Shown in pieces: positions 53,066-62,906 of a DNA stretch of 64,000 bases. Origin of the DNA: Rhodoligotrophos appendicifer (GTDB lineage: Bacteria; Pseudomonadota; Alphaproteobacteria; Rhizobiales; Im1). The notes under the pieces were generated by a model, which was given only the letters and a program-made list of their open reading frames with translations, had not been told where the DNA came from and did not search any database. Both the position numbers and the translations under genes were made by a program. The stretch covers positions 1 through 64,000 of the forward strand of contig NZ_VHKL01000015.1 of the NCBI RefSeq assembly GCF_007474605.1, given 5' to 3'. Numbering within the stretch: the first letter of the stretch is position 1; every line of letters starts with the position of its first letter.

Positions 53066-53329
53066 ATGTTCAAGGAAATCTTGCTTACAGCCCTGCTGCT
53101 TAGCGCATTCCACGGGATCCAAACGTCCGAGGCAAAAGCGGACGCCATCATCCCCTGCGAGACCATGCTGAGGCAACTCCGGACGGGGAAAGCCGATGCC
53201 AGGATCAGCGACGCCGACATGACCAAGGTAGTCGTGATCGAGAATAAAGGCATCGAGCGCTGCAACGCCGACGACGACAAGCGTGCAGATGATTTCTTCG
53301 CGCAGGCCCTCAAGATCCTTGGCAAGTGA
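53066..53329 (+). CDS. Small exported hypothetical protein
   Basis: The 87-residue product has a signal peptide (FKEILLTALLLSAFHGIQT, cleavage about AKA). A mature helical part carries two Cys (IPCETMLRQL and GIERCNADDD) that may form a disulfide. Proteins of this length and pattern occur in Rhizobiales without known function. It ends one base before a potential start of the next gene, so the two are probably co-transcribed. Confidence 0.6.
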   Translation: MFKEILLTALLLSAFHGIQTSEAKADAIIPCETMLRQLRTGKADARISDADMTKVVVIENKGIERCNADDDKRADDFFAQALKILGK

Positions 53330-53344
53330 ATGGAGGCCTCCACC

Positions 53345-54160
53345 ATGATCACTCAAGGAATCGCAGCTTCTCGTTTCGAGACCATGAGCCTCGTGTTCCA
53401 AACCAACAGGGTCCCTCCCGTCACCCCGGATTTCTGGCTGGTCAAGCTGTTGGCCGTGACAGTCGGGGAAACGGCTGCGGATTATCTCGCGGTCAACATG
53501 GGTATCGGGCTCACGACCACGTCCATCATCATGACGCTCGTGCTGTGTCTCGCTCTTACAATACAGTTTGCCCAGAAGCGCTACGTTCCTGCGCCGTATT
53601 GGATCACGGTCGTCCTGATCAGCATCGTCGGCACCTTGGTAACGGACAACCTTACGGACAACTTCGGCGTCGCTCTGCTGTCTTCGACTGTGTTTTTCAG
53701 TGCCGGTCTGCTGGCCATTTTCGCCGTCTGGTATTTCGTTGAAGGAACGCTCTCGATCCATACCGTCTTCACGGCGCGCCGCGAGGCCTTCTACTGGCTG
53801 GCGATCATGTTCACCTTTTCGCTCGGGACTGCGGTGGGCGATCTTCTGGCTGAATCGATGGATCTCGGATATTTGGCCACCGGTTCAATATTTGCAGCCT
53901 CGATCGCATTGATTGCCTCTGCCTATTACGTCCTGGGCATGAATGGCATCCTGGCTTTCTGGATGGCCTATATCTTCACGAGGCCGTTGGGCGCTTCTCT
54001 GGGCGATTTGCTGTCGCAGCCCACCGAATATGGCGGCCTCGGCTTCGGGACGATAGCGACGAGCCTCCTGTTCCTGATCTGCATCGCGGCCGTCATTTTC
54101 TACATGACGCTCACCTACAAGCGCGACGGCCGGGCCAGGAAGGTCGCGCGCCGCGCTTAA
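53345..54160 (+). CDS. DUF347-repeat (COG4705-like) integral membrane protein
   Basis: ATG 53345 has GGAGG (53332-53336) 8 bases upstream. The 271-residue protein has about eight helices with repeated units containing a K..xTxGExxxD pattern: WLVKLLAVTVGETAADYLAV, then related TDNLTDNFG, FSLGTAVGDLLAESMD and RPLGASLGDLLSQP. This is the DUF347 repeat, found in uncharacterised membrane proteins sometimes linked to metal resistance. Transport role is plausible but unproven. It follows the small exported gene. Confidence 0.75.
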   Translation: MITQGIAASRFETMSLVFQTNRVPPVTPDFWLVKLLAVTVGETAADYLAVNMGIGLTTTSIIMTLVLCLALTIQFAQKRYVPAPYWITVVLISIVGTLVTDNLTDNFGVALLSSTVFFSAGLLAIFAVWYFVEGTLSIHTVFTARREAFYWLAIMFTFSLGTAVGDLLAESMDLGYLATGSIFAASIALIASAYYVLGMNGILAFWMAYIFTRPLGASLGDLLSQPTEYGGLGFGTIATSLLFLICIAAVIFYMTLTYKRDGRARKVARRA

Positions 54161-54276
54161 GCGGGCCGGCCGAGAAACCGCCCACGCCTGGCAGCCACCT
54201 CTGCCCCCTCATCGTCGGCGCCCGCTGACAGGCCGAGCGCTCCATCACGCCTTCCTTTCACAATGGTTCGATCACC

Positions 54277-55206
54277 GTGAGTCAAGAAATGATGCAGCAC
54301 ATGCTGAAATCGAGAACGAGCCTTTTCACCCGCCACGGAATTGTCGCCGCATATCGCCGGGTCGCAACGATCGTCGATACCGTTCGGTTCTCGGAACATC
54401 GGGGGATCGGCTTGCGAATGGCCGTCTTGGCCAACAATATCAGTTGGAAATTCTTTCGGTTGCGGAACCCGGACGCGACTTTCGCGGACTTCTATGCCGA
54501 CCAGATCGGCAGGAAGCTGGATCGCGGGCGGCCGCACAAGACCCTCGGCGGACGCGCGTTCAAGGCGAAAAGTGCGATCCCGGTGGGGGCCGAGCATGAC
54601 ACGACGAGCTTTGCCCAGACCGGCAAGAGGCAATTTGACATGCTCCTGGCCTGTGGCCTACAGCCTTCCCATGTCCTTGTGGATTTCGGCTGCGGCAGCC
54701 TGCGCGTCGGTCAGCATGCGATCAGATATCTCGATCCGGCTCACTATTGGGGGCTCGATGTGACGAGCCGCTTCATCGGTGATGGCCTCAGCCTCATCGG
54801 CGAAACGGTGACAGCGGAAAAACAGCCCCAGTTGCGCAGGATCTGCGGCGACGCTCTCGCAGAAGTCCAGGCGGTCGGTCCCGACTTCGTCATCTCGATC
54901 GCGGTGCTCAAGCATGTACCGGAGGCTGAGATCGATACATATTTCGACCGGCTCACGAGCCTTGTCGTGCCCGGGACGACGCTGCTGCTCAGCTTCAGCG
55001 CGGGCCCCAGAGGCCACCGAATTCTCGGCAAATCCTGGTCGTACCCTATCGAATTCGTCGAGGGGCATATACTGTCGCGTCGACCCGGAGCGACGTTCGA
55101 ACGAATGTGTACAGTCAAAAAAACCGGCGCTTCCGTCGTATATCTGACGGCCCGATGGGGTTGCTCCCGGAGCCTCCCGATATCGGCCAGTAGAAGAGCA
55201 GCGTAG
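54277..55206 (+). CDS. SAM-dependent methyltransferase
   Basis: The 309-residue protein has a helical N-terminal region. A class I methyltransferase fold has motif I VLVDFGCGSLRVGQHA (about 128-143), the acidic loop in YWGLDVTSRFI, and a motif IV-like PDFVISIAVLKHV. Substrate cannot be inferred. The last about 15 residues look less native (GCSRSLPISASRR). It ends 3 bases before the response regulator gene, so they may be co-transcribed. Confidence 0.7.
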   Translation: MSQEMMQHMLKSRTSLFTRHGIVAAYRRVATIVDTVRFSEHRGIGLRMAVLANNISWKFFRLRNPDATFADFYADQIGRKLDRGRPHKTLGGRAFKAKSAIPVGAEHDTTSFAQTGKRQFDMLLACGLQPSHVLVDFGCGSLRVGQHAIRYLDPAHYWGLDVTSRFIGDGLSLIGETVTAEKQPQLRRICGDALAEVQAVGPDFVISIAVLKHVPEAEIDTYFDRLTSLVVPGTTLLLSFSAGPRGHRILGKSWSYPIEFVEGHILSRRPGATFERMCTVKKTGASVVYLTARWGCSRSLPISASRRAA

Positions 55207-55209
55207 AGC

Positions 55210-55887
55210 ATGCGAATATTACTCATCGAGGATGACCGGACGACCGGCGAATACGCCGCGCGTGGCTTCATCGAGGCCGGTCATGCCTGCGACCTGATCA
55301 CCGACGGACGGCAGGCGCTGATTCATCTTGCGGATGTCACCTATGACATAATCGTGGTGGACAGGATGCTTCCGGGTCTGGATGGCCTGTCGCTGGTGAA
55401 AGCGGCGCGCGCTGCCGGGATCAAGTCGCCGGCGATCTTCCTGACATCCATAGGAGGCGTGGACGATCGGGTCGAAGGTCTTGAAGCCGGGGGCGACGAT
55501 TACCTGGTAAAGCCCTTTGCGTTTTCAGAGCTGCTGGCGCGTGCCAATGCGCTTTCGCGGCGGCCTCCCCTTCAAGATCAGAAGACGCTGCTGAGAACAG
55601 CGGATCTTGAAGTCGATCTCATCAAGCGAACGGTGACCAGAGGCGGTCGCACGATTGACCTCCAGCCTCGGGAATTCTCGCTTCTTGAGATTCTGATGAG
55701 GAACGAGGGCCGCGTTCTAACTCGAACCATGCTGCTGGAACGGGTCTGGGATTTCCATTTCGATCCCAAGACCAGCGTCGTCGAAACCCATATCAGCCGG
55801 CTCCGCGCGAAGATCGACAGGCCTTTTGAAGTCCAGCTTCTGCATACGGTCCGCAACAGCGGATACAGTCTGCATGCGCCACGCTAA
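55210..55887 (+). CDS. OmpR-family response regulator
   Basis: The 225-residue protein has a receiver domain (acidic pocket EDD at 7-9, phosphorylatable Asp in VVDRMLPGLDG near 52, Lys in LVKPFAFSELLAR). A winged-helix DNA-binding domain contains LQPREFSLLEILMRNEG and VWDFHFDPKTSVVETHISRL. It resembles QseB/CopR/CzcR-type regulators. It overlaps the sensor kinase gene by 14 bases and forms a two-component pair with it. Confidence 0.88.
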   Translation: MRILLIEDDRTTGEYAARGFIEAGHACDLITDGRQALIHLADVTYDIIVVDRMLPGLDGLSLVKAARAAGIKSPAIFLTSIGGVDDRVEGLEAGGDDYLVKPFAFSELLARANALSRRPPLQDQKTLLRTADLEVDLIKRTVTRGGRTIDLQPREFSLLEILMRNEGRVLTRTMLLERVWDFHFDPKTSVVETHISRLRAKIDRPFEVQLLHTVRNSGYSLHAPR

Positions 55888-57235
55888 ACTGGTCCGGAGC
55901 ACACCTTTTCGATTGGCAATCGCCTTTGCGGCGATGGTGGTCGCCGGCTATGCCGTCGCGGGCCTCATCGTGCTTCGGTCGATCGAGGCCGACCTTGCCA
56001 AGAGGTTGGATCGATCGGTCAGCGACACTTACTTGGTACTGATCGGCGCCTATGGCGAAAAGGAACTCGACGACCTCGTTTCGTCCGTGGTCACCCATGT
56101 CAATCTCAGCGATGCGGAGGATGAGATTTTTCTTCTTGTCGGAGAGAATGGCACACAGCTGGCCGGCAATATCAGGGCGAGGGATTTCCCGGCAGGCTGG
56201 TCGACTCTATCGCCGGCTGCTCTCGGGGTTCCGGGCGACGAGTCCTATCGGGTCTATTCCGGCTCGTTCGATGGCAACCAACTTGTGGTCGGCATGAGCT
56301 TTGCCGAGACGGACGAGATCCAGGATATCGCGCTTGCCAGCTTTGCCTGGGCGTCCATCGTCGTCTTCCTGCTGGCCACAGCCGGAAGCGTCCTGTTGGC
56401 GGCCCGCGTTCAAAGACGGATGGATGCCCTCGGCGGCACCATGGCGAAGGTCTCCGAGGGGGACCTCACTGTCCGGGTTCCGCTCCTGGGCAATGGTGAT
56501 GATATAGACGTGGCGTCTCAGCAGATCAATTCGGCGCTGGATCGGCTATCCGCTCTTATAGAGGGAATAAAGCAGGTCAGCACGGACATCGCCCATGATC
56601 TCAAGACACCGCTCAACCGGCTCATGGTCCACATCGAGATGGCGATCGGTCGCGAGGCGAAGGGGCTCCCTGCCGGCCAGGAATTGTCCCTGGCACAGAT
56701 CGAGGGTGAGCAGATCAACGCGACTTTCGATGCGCTGCTCCGGATCGCCCAGATCGAGTCGGGCGCGCGGAAAGCCCGCTTCACCGCGATCAATTTGCAG
56801 GACATTGTCGAGACAATTCACGAGGCTTATGAGGGCGTCGCCAATGATGCGGGCAAGTCTTTCGAGCTAGTCGGGGAGCCTTCCACAAGTTCACGAATTC
56901 TGGGCGACCGGGACCTGCTCCTCCAAATGGTCTCGAACCTCGTCGAAAACTCGATCAGGCACTGTCCCGCGGGAAGTCATCTCACCCTTGCCTTGAGCGC
57001 CGCAGACGGTGCCGCCTCCATCTCGGTCATTGACAACGGGCCGGGCATCCCGGAGATCGAACGGGAAAAGGTCCTTCGCCGTCTGTACCGGCTCGAAAAG
57101 AGCCGAAGCACACCGGGAAGCGGGCTTGGCCTCAGCCTGATCAAGGCGATCGCCGATCTTCACGGCGCCGAGCTTACATTGGCCGACAACGGGCCGGGCT
57201 TGAAAGTGAGCGTCACCTTCGGCTCAATTCGGTGA
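55874..57235 (+). CDS. Sensor histidine kinase
   Basis: ATG 55874 lies inside the end of the regulator gene. The 453-residue protein has two membrane helices (about 10-33 and 162-185) flanking a periplasmic sensor region. A HAMP domain follows, then the H box TDIAHDLKTPLNRLMVHIEM with the phosphorylated His, the N box NLVENSIRHCPAG, and the G boxes DNGPGIP and GSGLGLSLI. It phosphorylates the regulator just upstream. Context with copper and fluoride relics hints at a metal or ion signal, but the ligand is unknown. Confidence 0.88.
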   Translation: MRHAKLVRSTPFRLAIAFAAMVVAGYAVAGLIVLRSIEADLAKRLDRSVSDTYLVLIGAYGEKELDDLVSSVVTHVNLSDAEDEIFLLVGENGTQLAGNIRARDFPAGWSTLSPAALGVPGDESYRVYSGSFDGNQLVVGMSFAETDEIQDIALASFAWASIVVFLLATAGSVLLAARVQRRMDALGGTMAKVSEGDLTVRVPLLGNGDDIDVASQQINSALDRLSALIEGIKQVSTDIAHDLKTPLNRLMVHIEMAIGREAKGLPAGQELSLAQIEGEQINATFDALLRIAQIESGARKARFTAINLQDIVETIHEAYEGVANDAGKSFELVGEPSTSSRILGDRDLLLQMVSNLVENSIRHCPAGSHLTLALSAADGAASISVIDNGPGIPEIEREKVLRRLYRLEKSRSTPGSGLGLSLIKAIADLHGAELTLADNGPGLKVSVTFGSIR

Positions 57236-58547
57236 CTCGTAAGTCGACAGGAAGCGCAATTTTCAATGTAAACCTGACGGCCGGATGAACACAGGTCGTG
57301 GCCAATAGCTGGAAGAACGTGAAGCAAGAGGGCGGCTCCCGAAGACGACCGCAGTGACCAATGCGACTTGCCTTCGCCCAAAACCTCCCGGGGGTGGTTC
57401 TGAACTTTCCGAACCCTAAGGAGACCGGCGTGTGGTCCAACGCGCAAGGTTTGTTCTATTTAGGATTTTTACCCAGGAGCTCGTCGCCATAGCCGTCCGT
57501 CGTGAACCAAAATTCATCCATGGCCGTCCGACGAAATCCCCAGTCTTCCAATCTTTGTCGGGGGAAGCAGTGGGGGAAGTGAAATCAAACCGCCTAAAAA
57601 CACCATTATAGATCAATAATTTAACGGGAAAGTATGGCGGAGGGAGAGGCTGAAGGTGCCTGCAAAACAAGCGAGAAAAGAGCCGGTTATGGCTCAACGA
57701 CGGGTCCTGCATCCGTCTGCCGCCGGAGCGTCTTTGGCGATCCGAACCGGCGATAGCCTTTTCATCGGCCGTGTCGTCGCCGCAAACGGCTCTTTTTTGC
57801 TCGGATCGCCCCAGGATTGGCCCCAAAGAAGCCGACCATCCTGGCCTTGGACTTCCATGGTTACAGTGATCTCAGTCACTCGCGCGGCGTGGCCTCCCCT
57901 GCGGATGCGGAATGATAGGCGTTTGTGCCATAGATGACGGTTTTCCATGGGCCAGGTTAAACATCTTTGAGATCGGGCAACGCCATCTCCTGAGGCTATG
58001 CGGTCGATCCGATGCCGAGCAGAAGCATAGCCAACAAGACAAATCGCATATTGGCCTCCAGTTTTGAGCGCTGAACAGTACTGGCAGATCGGCTCCGCCT
58101 AATCAGCCGGGTTCTTTCATTATCTGCTCCGTGTTGCGGAGCATGCAGATGCAGGACATGATGACAATGGGCGGCGTGATTCCGTCCATGGCTGCCGGCC
58201 CTCTCGCTGCCCCCAGGAGCGGTCGGCGGCGCGGTTGCCACTGCGCTTCAGAAGGAACGCGGTTATGATCCTGACTGGTTCAAACTGCAAAATGGTTCGT
58301 CGCGATACCCTGCCCCCTGAAAAGTTCTCTAATCGCATTGGTCAAGCTGGTTGATCGGGCTTTGCGCCCACGCCGGGTTCATGGTTCTCTCCGCGGTCGG
58401 TCTCGGTGGATCGCCGCATGTTGGCGTCAGATGTTCGGATCGACCGAAGTGGTCCTCGTGGTTGCCGAAGGCACCGCATTTTCAGGGACGGCCTGATCCG
58501 CGCCAAGCGTCCCGGCGGGGACGCATCCGTCAAAGTCAGTCTAGCAG
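57236..58547. other. Degraded accessory DNA without an intact gene
   Basis: About 1.3 kb holds only fragments. At 57635-57727 the sequence reads a piece of IS3 OrfB (RLWLNDGSCIRLPPE). Around 58000-58060 on the minus strand a 17-codon frame (MRFVLLAMLLLGIGSTA) with GGAGG upstream is a bare signal peptide. At about 58205-58320 a plus frame ends KERGYDPDWFKLQNGSS with a stop. None can be assigned a product. Confidence 0.45.
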
Positions 58548-59588
58548 TTATGCCGCCTCCTCCTGGCTCCAACGGAATGGGGTGTTGGTCTTCCACATGG
58601 CGTGCAGGATCACGGCCATCTTCCGGGCCACGGCGATCCTCGCCTTCTTGAACCCGGACGCCTTCGCCAGCTTCAGGCCCCAGGCTTTGAGCGTTGAGAA
58701 TCGTAGGTTGCGTGTCAGAAGCGTCGTGGCCGCTTCATAGAGGTGCTTCCTGGTCATCACGCTCCCTTGCTTGGAGATGCGCCCGTTTCGGCTTGTCTCG
58801 CCGGACTTGTATCGTCGGGGTGTCAGGCCGAGATAGGCGCCGGCGCTCGATGATCGACTGAAGCGTGATCCATCGTCGAAGGAGGAGGTGACGGACAGGG
58901 CGGTGATAACGCCAACGCCGGGCACGGTCATGAATAGGCGCGCGGTGGGGTTTGCCCTCGCGACTGCCATTAGACGACGGTCCAGAACCCTGATCTGATC
59001 GAGAATCGAGGCTCTGGCCTTCATCAATGTCTCGGCGATGAGACGCATCTCCGGGGACGCATCGAGTTCACCGGCGATGATCTCGTCGGCCCGTCCGGTA
59101 AACCCGCCGACGCGCTTGCCGAACAGAACGCCAAAGGTGCGCAGGAGACCACGGATCTCGTTCTCGATCTTGACCCGGATCCGCACCAGCATCTCGCGGG
59201 CGACCAGAAGGGAGCGAACCCGGTAGCTGTCGCGGCTTTTGATGCGCACCTGCTTAAACCAGCCGGTTCGCATGATCTGCGCCAGGCCAGCAGCGTCGTT
59301 GCGGTCCGTCTTCACCGGTCGCATCTTCAAAGCTGCGTTGGCATGACGGGCATCGATGCACAGAATTGGAAGACGGCGCGCGGCGAGTTCGTTCCAAAGC
59401 CACACGGCCAACGGTCCCGTCTCGAGCCCGACCCGGACGAGGCCTGGCGCTTTCTGATTCAAATATGCGGCGATCACTTCGGGGCAGGTTGCGACTTTCT
59501 TCTCGGCCAGGACCCGACCGGCATCGTCGATGACGCAGATCGCTGTCGTCTCCTGGGAAACGTCCAAAGCTGCATAGGAGGGCATCAT
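58548..59588 (-). CDS. IS110-family transposase (first copy)
   Basis: The 346-residue protein has an N-terminal RuvC-like DEDD domain (Asp in YAALDVSQE, Glu in VGLETGPLAVWL, KTDRNDAAGLAQIM). A C-terminal Transposase_20 domain has FMTVPGVGVITALSV and GAYLGLTPRRYKSGETSRNG. IS110 elements move by an unusual site-specific route and lack long terminal repeats. The frame is intact. It lies just outside the IS3 element that carries the second IS110. Confidence 0.88.
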   Translation of the reverse strand: MMPSYAALDVSQETTAICVIDDAGRVLAEKKVATCPEVIAAYLNQKAPGLVRVGLETGPLAVWLWNELAARRLPILCIDARHANAALKMRPVKTDRNDAAGLAQIMRTGWFKQVRIKSRDSYRVRSLLVAREMLVRIRVKIENEIRGLLRTFGVLFGKRVGGFTGRADEIIAGELDASPEMRLIAETLMKARASILDQIRVLDRRLMAVARANPTARLFMTVPGVGVITALSVTSSFDDGSRFSRSSSAGAYLGLTPRRYKSGETSRNGRISKQGSVMTRKHLYEAATTLLTRNLRFSTLKAWGLKLAKASGFKKARIAVARKMAVILHAMWKTNTPFRWSQEEAA

Positions 59589-59738
59589 GGTTCTCCGTTA
59601 CTTGTCGGCCGAGCCGATCGTTGCTGGATCGCCAGCTTGGGGGACCGCTTCGCTCTCGGCGAGGGGTGCCACCTGCGATTACGCTAAGTGGTGGTTCTCC
59701 CTGAAGTAGGCTATTTGCCTTTAGAGAGGACGTTTGGA

Positions 59739-60131
59739 ATGCCCCAGAAGAAGCACAAGCCCGAAGAGATTGTCGCAAAGCTGCGCCAGGTCGATGTCTT
59801 ATTGTCGCAAGGTCGATCGGTTGGCGAAGCGGTTCGCTCACTCGGTGTGACGCAGTTCACGTATTATCGCTGGCGCAAGGAGTTTGGTGGCCTGAAAGGC
59901 GACCAGGTGAAGCGTCTGAAAGAGCTAGAGAAAGAGAACGACCGGCTGCGCAAGGCGGTGTCGGATCTGACACTTGAGAAGCTGATCCTGAAAGAGGCTG
60001 CTTCGGGAAACTTCTTCTCTATTCGGGGTTCATCGGTCAACTCTCCTTTTGAACCTTCTTCCGTCGCGGACTGCATGGTGCCTGCGGGGCTCTTGCTTCT
60101 CTCCGAGGTCGACGATCGCGTCGCCTCATGA
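59739..60131 (+). pseudogene. IS3-family OrfA, interrupted by an IS110 insertion
   Basis: ATG 59739 starts MPQKKHKPEEIVAKLRQVDV, the helix-turn-helix of IS3-group OrfA, with the leucine zipper LEKENDRLRKAVSDLTLEKL. Native sequence ends at LKEAASGNF (about 60014). The next 39 residues come from the inserted DNA and have no similarity. The matching OrfB resumes at 61406. Confidence 0.75.
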
Positions 60132-61405
60132 TGGGATCAGAAGGAGTGGGCGGAGCCATCTGAGCCGCGCGATCGGCGTTGAGCTGTCGCACTAGTTTCC
60201 CCGGTCTCGCCCGCTCCCGTCGTCCCCGCAGGGACCTTCTCCCGCGAGGGAGAAGCTGGATGTGTTCGTCGCTGCCTTTCCTGCTTCGTCAGGCGGATTG
60301 GGCGGCGGACCAGCGGAAGTCTACTCCGTCCCGCCACATGCGGTGAAGGACGATTGCGAGCTTGCGGGCGACTGCCACGATCGCCTTCTGCATACCTCTT
60401 CGCTTGGCTACCGCCACACCCCAGGCCTTCAACGGATTCCAGCGTCCGCGGGCACCCGTCAGCAGCACCAACGCCGCCTCGTAGAGGGACGACCGGATCA
60501 GCGCATCGCCGCACTTCGAGACCCGACCATGCCGTGCCGTTTCCCCGGACTGGTAGAGCTTTGGCGTCAGCCCGTAATGAGCTCCAACGCAGTTGGATCG
60601 GCTGAAACGGGCGGGGTTATCGACGCAGGCGCGATTGGTAAGCGCCACGATCGGACCGACCCCGGGCGCCGTCATCAGTCGCCGGCAGATCGGGTCGGAC
60701 CGGACCTCGTCGAGCAGCATCTTGTGCAGTTTGGCCAACTGGGTCCGCAAGGACGAACGAGCTTGAAGGAGCGGTACCAGGACCGCTTCCACGAACGGAA
60801 GCGGGGCGATCAGATCACGGACACGAGACTCGAACCCGGCAGCTCCCACGATTCCGACCTTCAGGCCGAAGTTGCGGAGCTGGCCGCGCAGATCATTCTC
60901 GATGTCGTAGACCTTGCGCTGCAAAAGCTTGCGGGATGTGAGCAGCAGCCGTCGCTGCTGTGAGGCCAACGTTTTGACATGAACGGGCTTGAACAGCCCG
61001 ACGCGCATCATCTGGGCAATTCCGAGCGCGTCGTTGCGGTCCGTCTTGTTGATGCGGGCGGACAGCACGGCGTGCATGTGGCGTGTCTCGACGCAGATGG
61101 CTGGAAGTCCCGCTTCCACTAGGCCTGCATAGATCCATGCCGAAAGCGTGCCCGCTTCCAGACCGATCCGGCTGAGGGAGAGGCCGAGTCCGACAAGATG
61201 ATCGCGGATGGGCACCGGGTCGCTTTCCACAACGGCGCGATGAACAACGCGGCCCTGAGCGTCGACGATACAGATCGCTGTCGTTCTAACGGAGATGTCG
61301 AGACCGACATGGTAATGATGCTGTGACATGGCGAAGGCTCCAGTCAAGAGTGAGGACGCCATCCTGGAACGTGTGCGACGTGCGCGGCGCCCCGAATATC
61401 CCATC
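60015..61405 (-). mobile_element. IS110-family element nested inside an IS3-family element
   Basis: The bases to the left (ending GGAAACTTC at 60014) and to the right (starting TGAGCCCCGC at 61406) join to restore an IS3 OrfA/OrfB boundary. The inserted 1391 bases therefore define the IS110 element to within a few bases (TCT is shared at both edges). Its single gene runs leftward (60289-61329). Flanking about 270 bases on the gene's 3' side and 75 on the 5' side are noncoding, as in IS110 elements that encode a guide RNA. Confidence 0.7.
60289..61329 (-). CDS. IS110-family transposase (second copy)
   Basis: ATG 61329 (MSQHHYHVGLDISVRT) is chosen over upstream starts because it aligns with the start and 346-residue length of the first copy. 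The DEDD Asp is in VGLDISV, Glu in IGLEAGTLSAWI, with KTDRNDALGIAQMM next. The C-terminal part has LMTAPGVGPIVALTN and GAHYGLTPKLYQSGETARHG. The two copies in this window are clearly different elements, not duplicates. Confidence 0.88.
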   Translation of the reverse strand: MSQHHYHVGLDISVRTTAICIVDAQGRVVHRAVVESDPVPIRDHLVGLGLSLSRIGLEAGTLSAWIYAGLVEAGLPAICVETRHMHAVLSARINKTDRNDALGIAQMMRVGLFKPVHVKTLASQQRRLLLTSRKLLQRKVYDIENDLRGQLRNFGLKVGIVGAAGFESRVRDLIAPLPFVEAVLVPLLQARSSLRTQLAKLHKMLLDEVRSDPICRRLMTAPGVGPIVALTNRACVDNPARFSRSNCVGAHYGLTPKLYQSGETARHGRVSKCGDALIRSSLYEAALVLLTGARGRWNPLKAWGVAVAKRRGMQKAIVAVARKLAIVLHRMWRDGVDFRWSAAQSA

Positions 61406-62205
61406 TGAGCCCCGCGCGGCTACGGCGCTCCATCGATCATGTACGACGAAAGCTTCCGGTGTCCGAGCGACGGATATGCCGGGTACTGGGTCAGCATCGA
61501 TGGACACAGCGCAAGGTCCTGCGGGGGGGCAGCTGACGAACAGGCACTCACGGAGGATATCATCGCATTGGCAAAGCAATATGGTCGCTATGGCTATCGC
61601 CGGGTTACGGCATTGCTGTGCCATGAGGGTTGGACGGTGAACCATAAGCGTGTCTAGCGGATCTGGCGCCGCGAAGGGCTCAAGGTTCCACAACGCCACC
61701 CAGAGCGTGGGCGCCTGTGGCTTAACGACGGATCATGCATCCGCCTGCGGCCTGAGTATCCTGGGCATGTATGGGCCTACGACTTCGTCGAGGGCCGCAC
61801 GCATGATGGGCGCAGGTTCCGTATCCTCACCATAATCGACGAGGCCAGCAGGGAACGCCTGGCGCTCACAGTCGCGCGACAACTCAAGCATGAGGATGTG
61901 CTGGCCGCCTTGGTGGACCTGTTCATTTCGCGCGGCCCGCCAGCCAATATCCGGTCCGACAATGGCAGCGAATTTATCGGGACAGCCGTCCAGCGATGGC
62001 TGGGGCGGATCGGCGTGAAGACACTCTACATCGCGCCTGGATCATGATGGGAGAATGGCTACAATGAAAGCTTCAATGGGGGTCGCCGCGCGACGAACTG
62101 CTCAATGGCGAGATATTCTACAGTCTCGCCGAGGCCAAGATACTGATCGAAGCGTGGCGGCGGCATTACAACACCATCCGTCCGCACAGCAGCTTGGGCT
62201 ACTGA
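61406..62205 (+). pseudogene. IS3-family OrfB with stops and a frameshift
   Basis: The frame begins with SPARLRRSIDHVRRKLPVSE, then GYRRVTALLCHEGWTVNHKR and a TAG near 61657. It resumes with the DDE core: WAYDFVEGRTHDG, IRSDNGSEFIG and, after a TGA near 62046, ENGYNESFNGG. A shift follows before HYNTIRPHSSLGY near 62200. The catalytic residues are visible, but the gene cannot make a full protein. Confidence 0.7.
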
Positions 62206-62494
62206 CCACCGGCACCGGAAACGGCTTCACCGCCATGTCCGGCCTCCGGTTCCGCTTCGCTCCACCTCCACCCGGATATGGCGGCAGCGAGCGCAATCCA
62301 TTAAAAAACCACCCGGTCCACTCGGTGGGGGCAGATCAGTTCCGCACTGAGAAGAACGTTTTTGCGTATGATGTGAGAAATACATCCAGGGAACGCTGTC
62401 AGTCAATGCCTCGATGTTATTCACTATGGTCGTGGAGCCATCTCCCACAGGTGCGCGTTCCCGTCTGGATAGTCGCCTACACAAGAAGGGCACG

Positions 62495-62860
62495 ATGTCG
62501 CCAAAAATCTGTGTACTGATAGTTGAAGACGAAATTCTAATCCGCATGGACCTCGCGGATTTCTTGACGGAGGAAGGCTTCGAGGTGCTCGAGGCCGCAA
62601 ATGCCGATGAGGCCATCGCAATTCTGGAGGCCAAGGACGAGATCCAGGTGATGTTCACTGACGTTGACATGCCCGGAAGCATGGATGGCCTGAAGCTTTC
62701 ATTAGCTGTGCGCGACCGCTGGCCGCCGATTAGGATTGTGGTGACGTCTGGCCACCGTGCGGTGGCATTATCCGATCTTCCCGAAAACAGCCTATTTTAC
62801 GCCAAACCTTATGACCATGCAGCGATCGCCGCATCTTTGCGCGGCATTCTTTCGGATTGA
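62495..62860 (+). CDS. Single-domain response regulator
   Basis: ATG 62495 follows AAGGG. The 121-residue protein is a lone receiver: acidic residues in VLIVEDEILIRMDLADFL, the phospho-acceptor Asp in VMFTDVDMPGSMDG, and the conserved Lys in YAKPYDHAAI. There is no output domain. It faces the convergent HWE kinase gene 46 bases away, which may be its partner. Such pairs often act in phosphorelay or stress control in alphaproteobacteria; this link is inferred. Confidence 0.82.
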   Translation: MSPKICVLIVEDEILIRMDLADFLTEEGFEVLEAANADEAIAILEAKDEIQVMFTDVDMPGSMDGLKLSLAVRDRWPPIRIVVTSGHRAVALSDLPENSLFYAKPYDHAAIAASLRGILSD

Positions 62861-62906
62861 CTGAGTCGATTACCAATCTGGCGTGTTGTACTCCAACCGA
62901 AACCTT

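Noticed and set aside
57416-57948. Small genes on both strands near 57.4-57.9 kb
   Set aside because: Frames overlap a relic of IS3 OrfB and show no start signals or family features.
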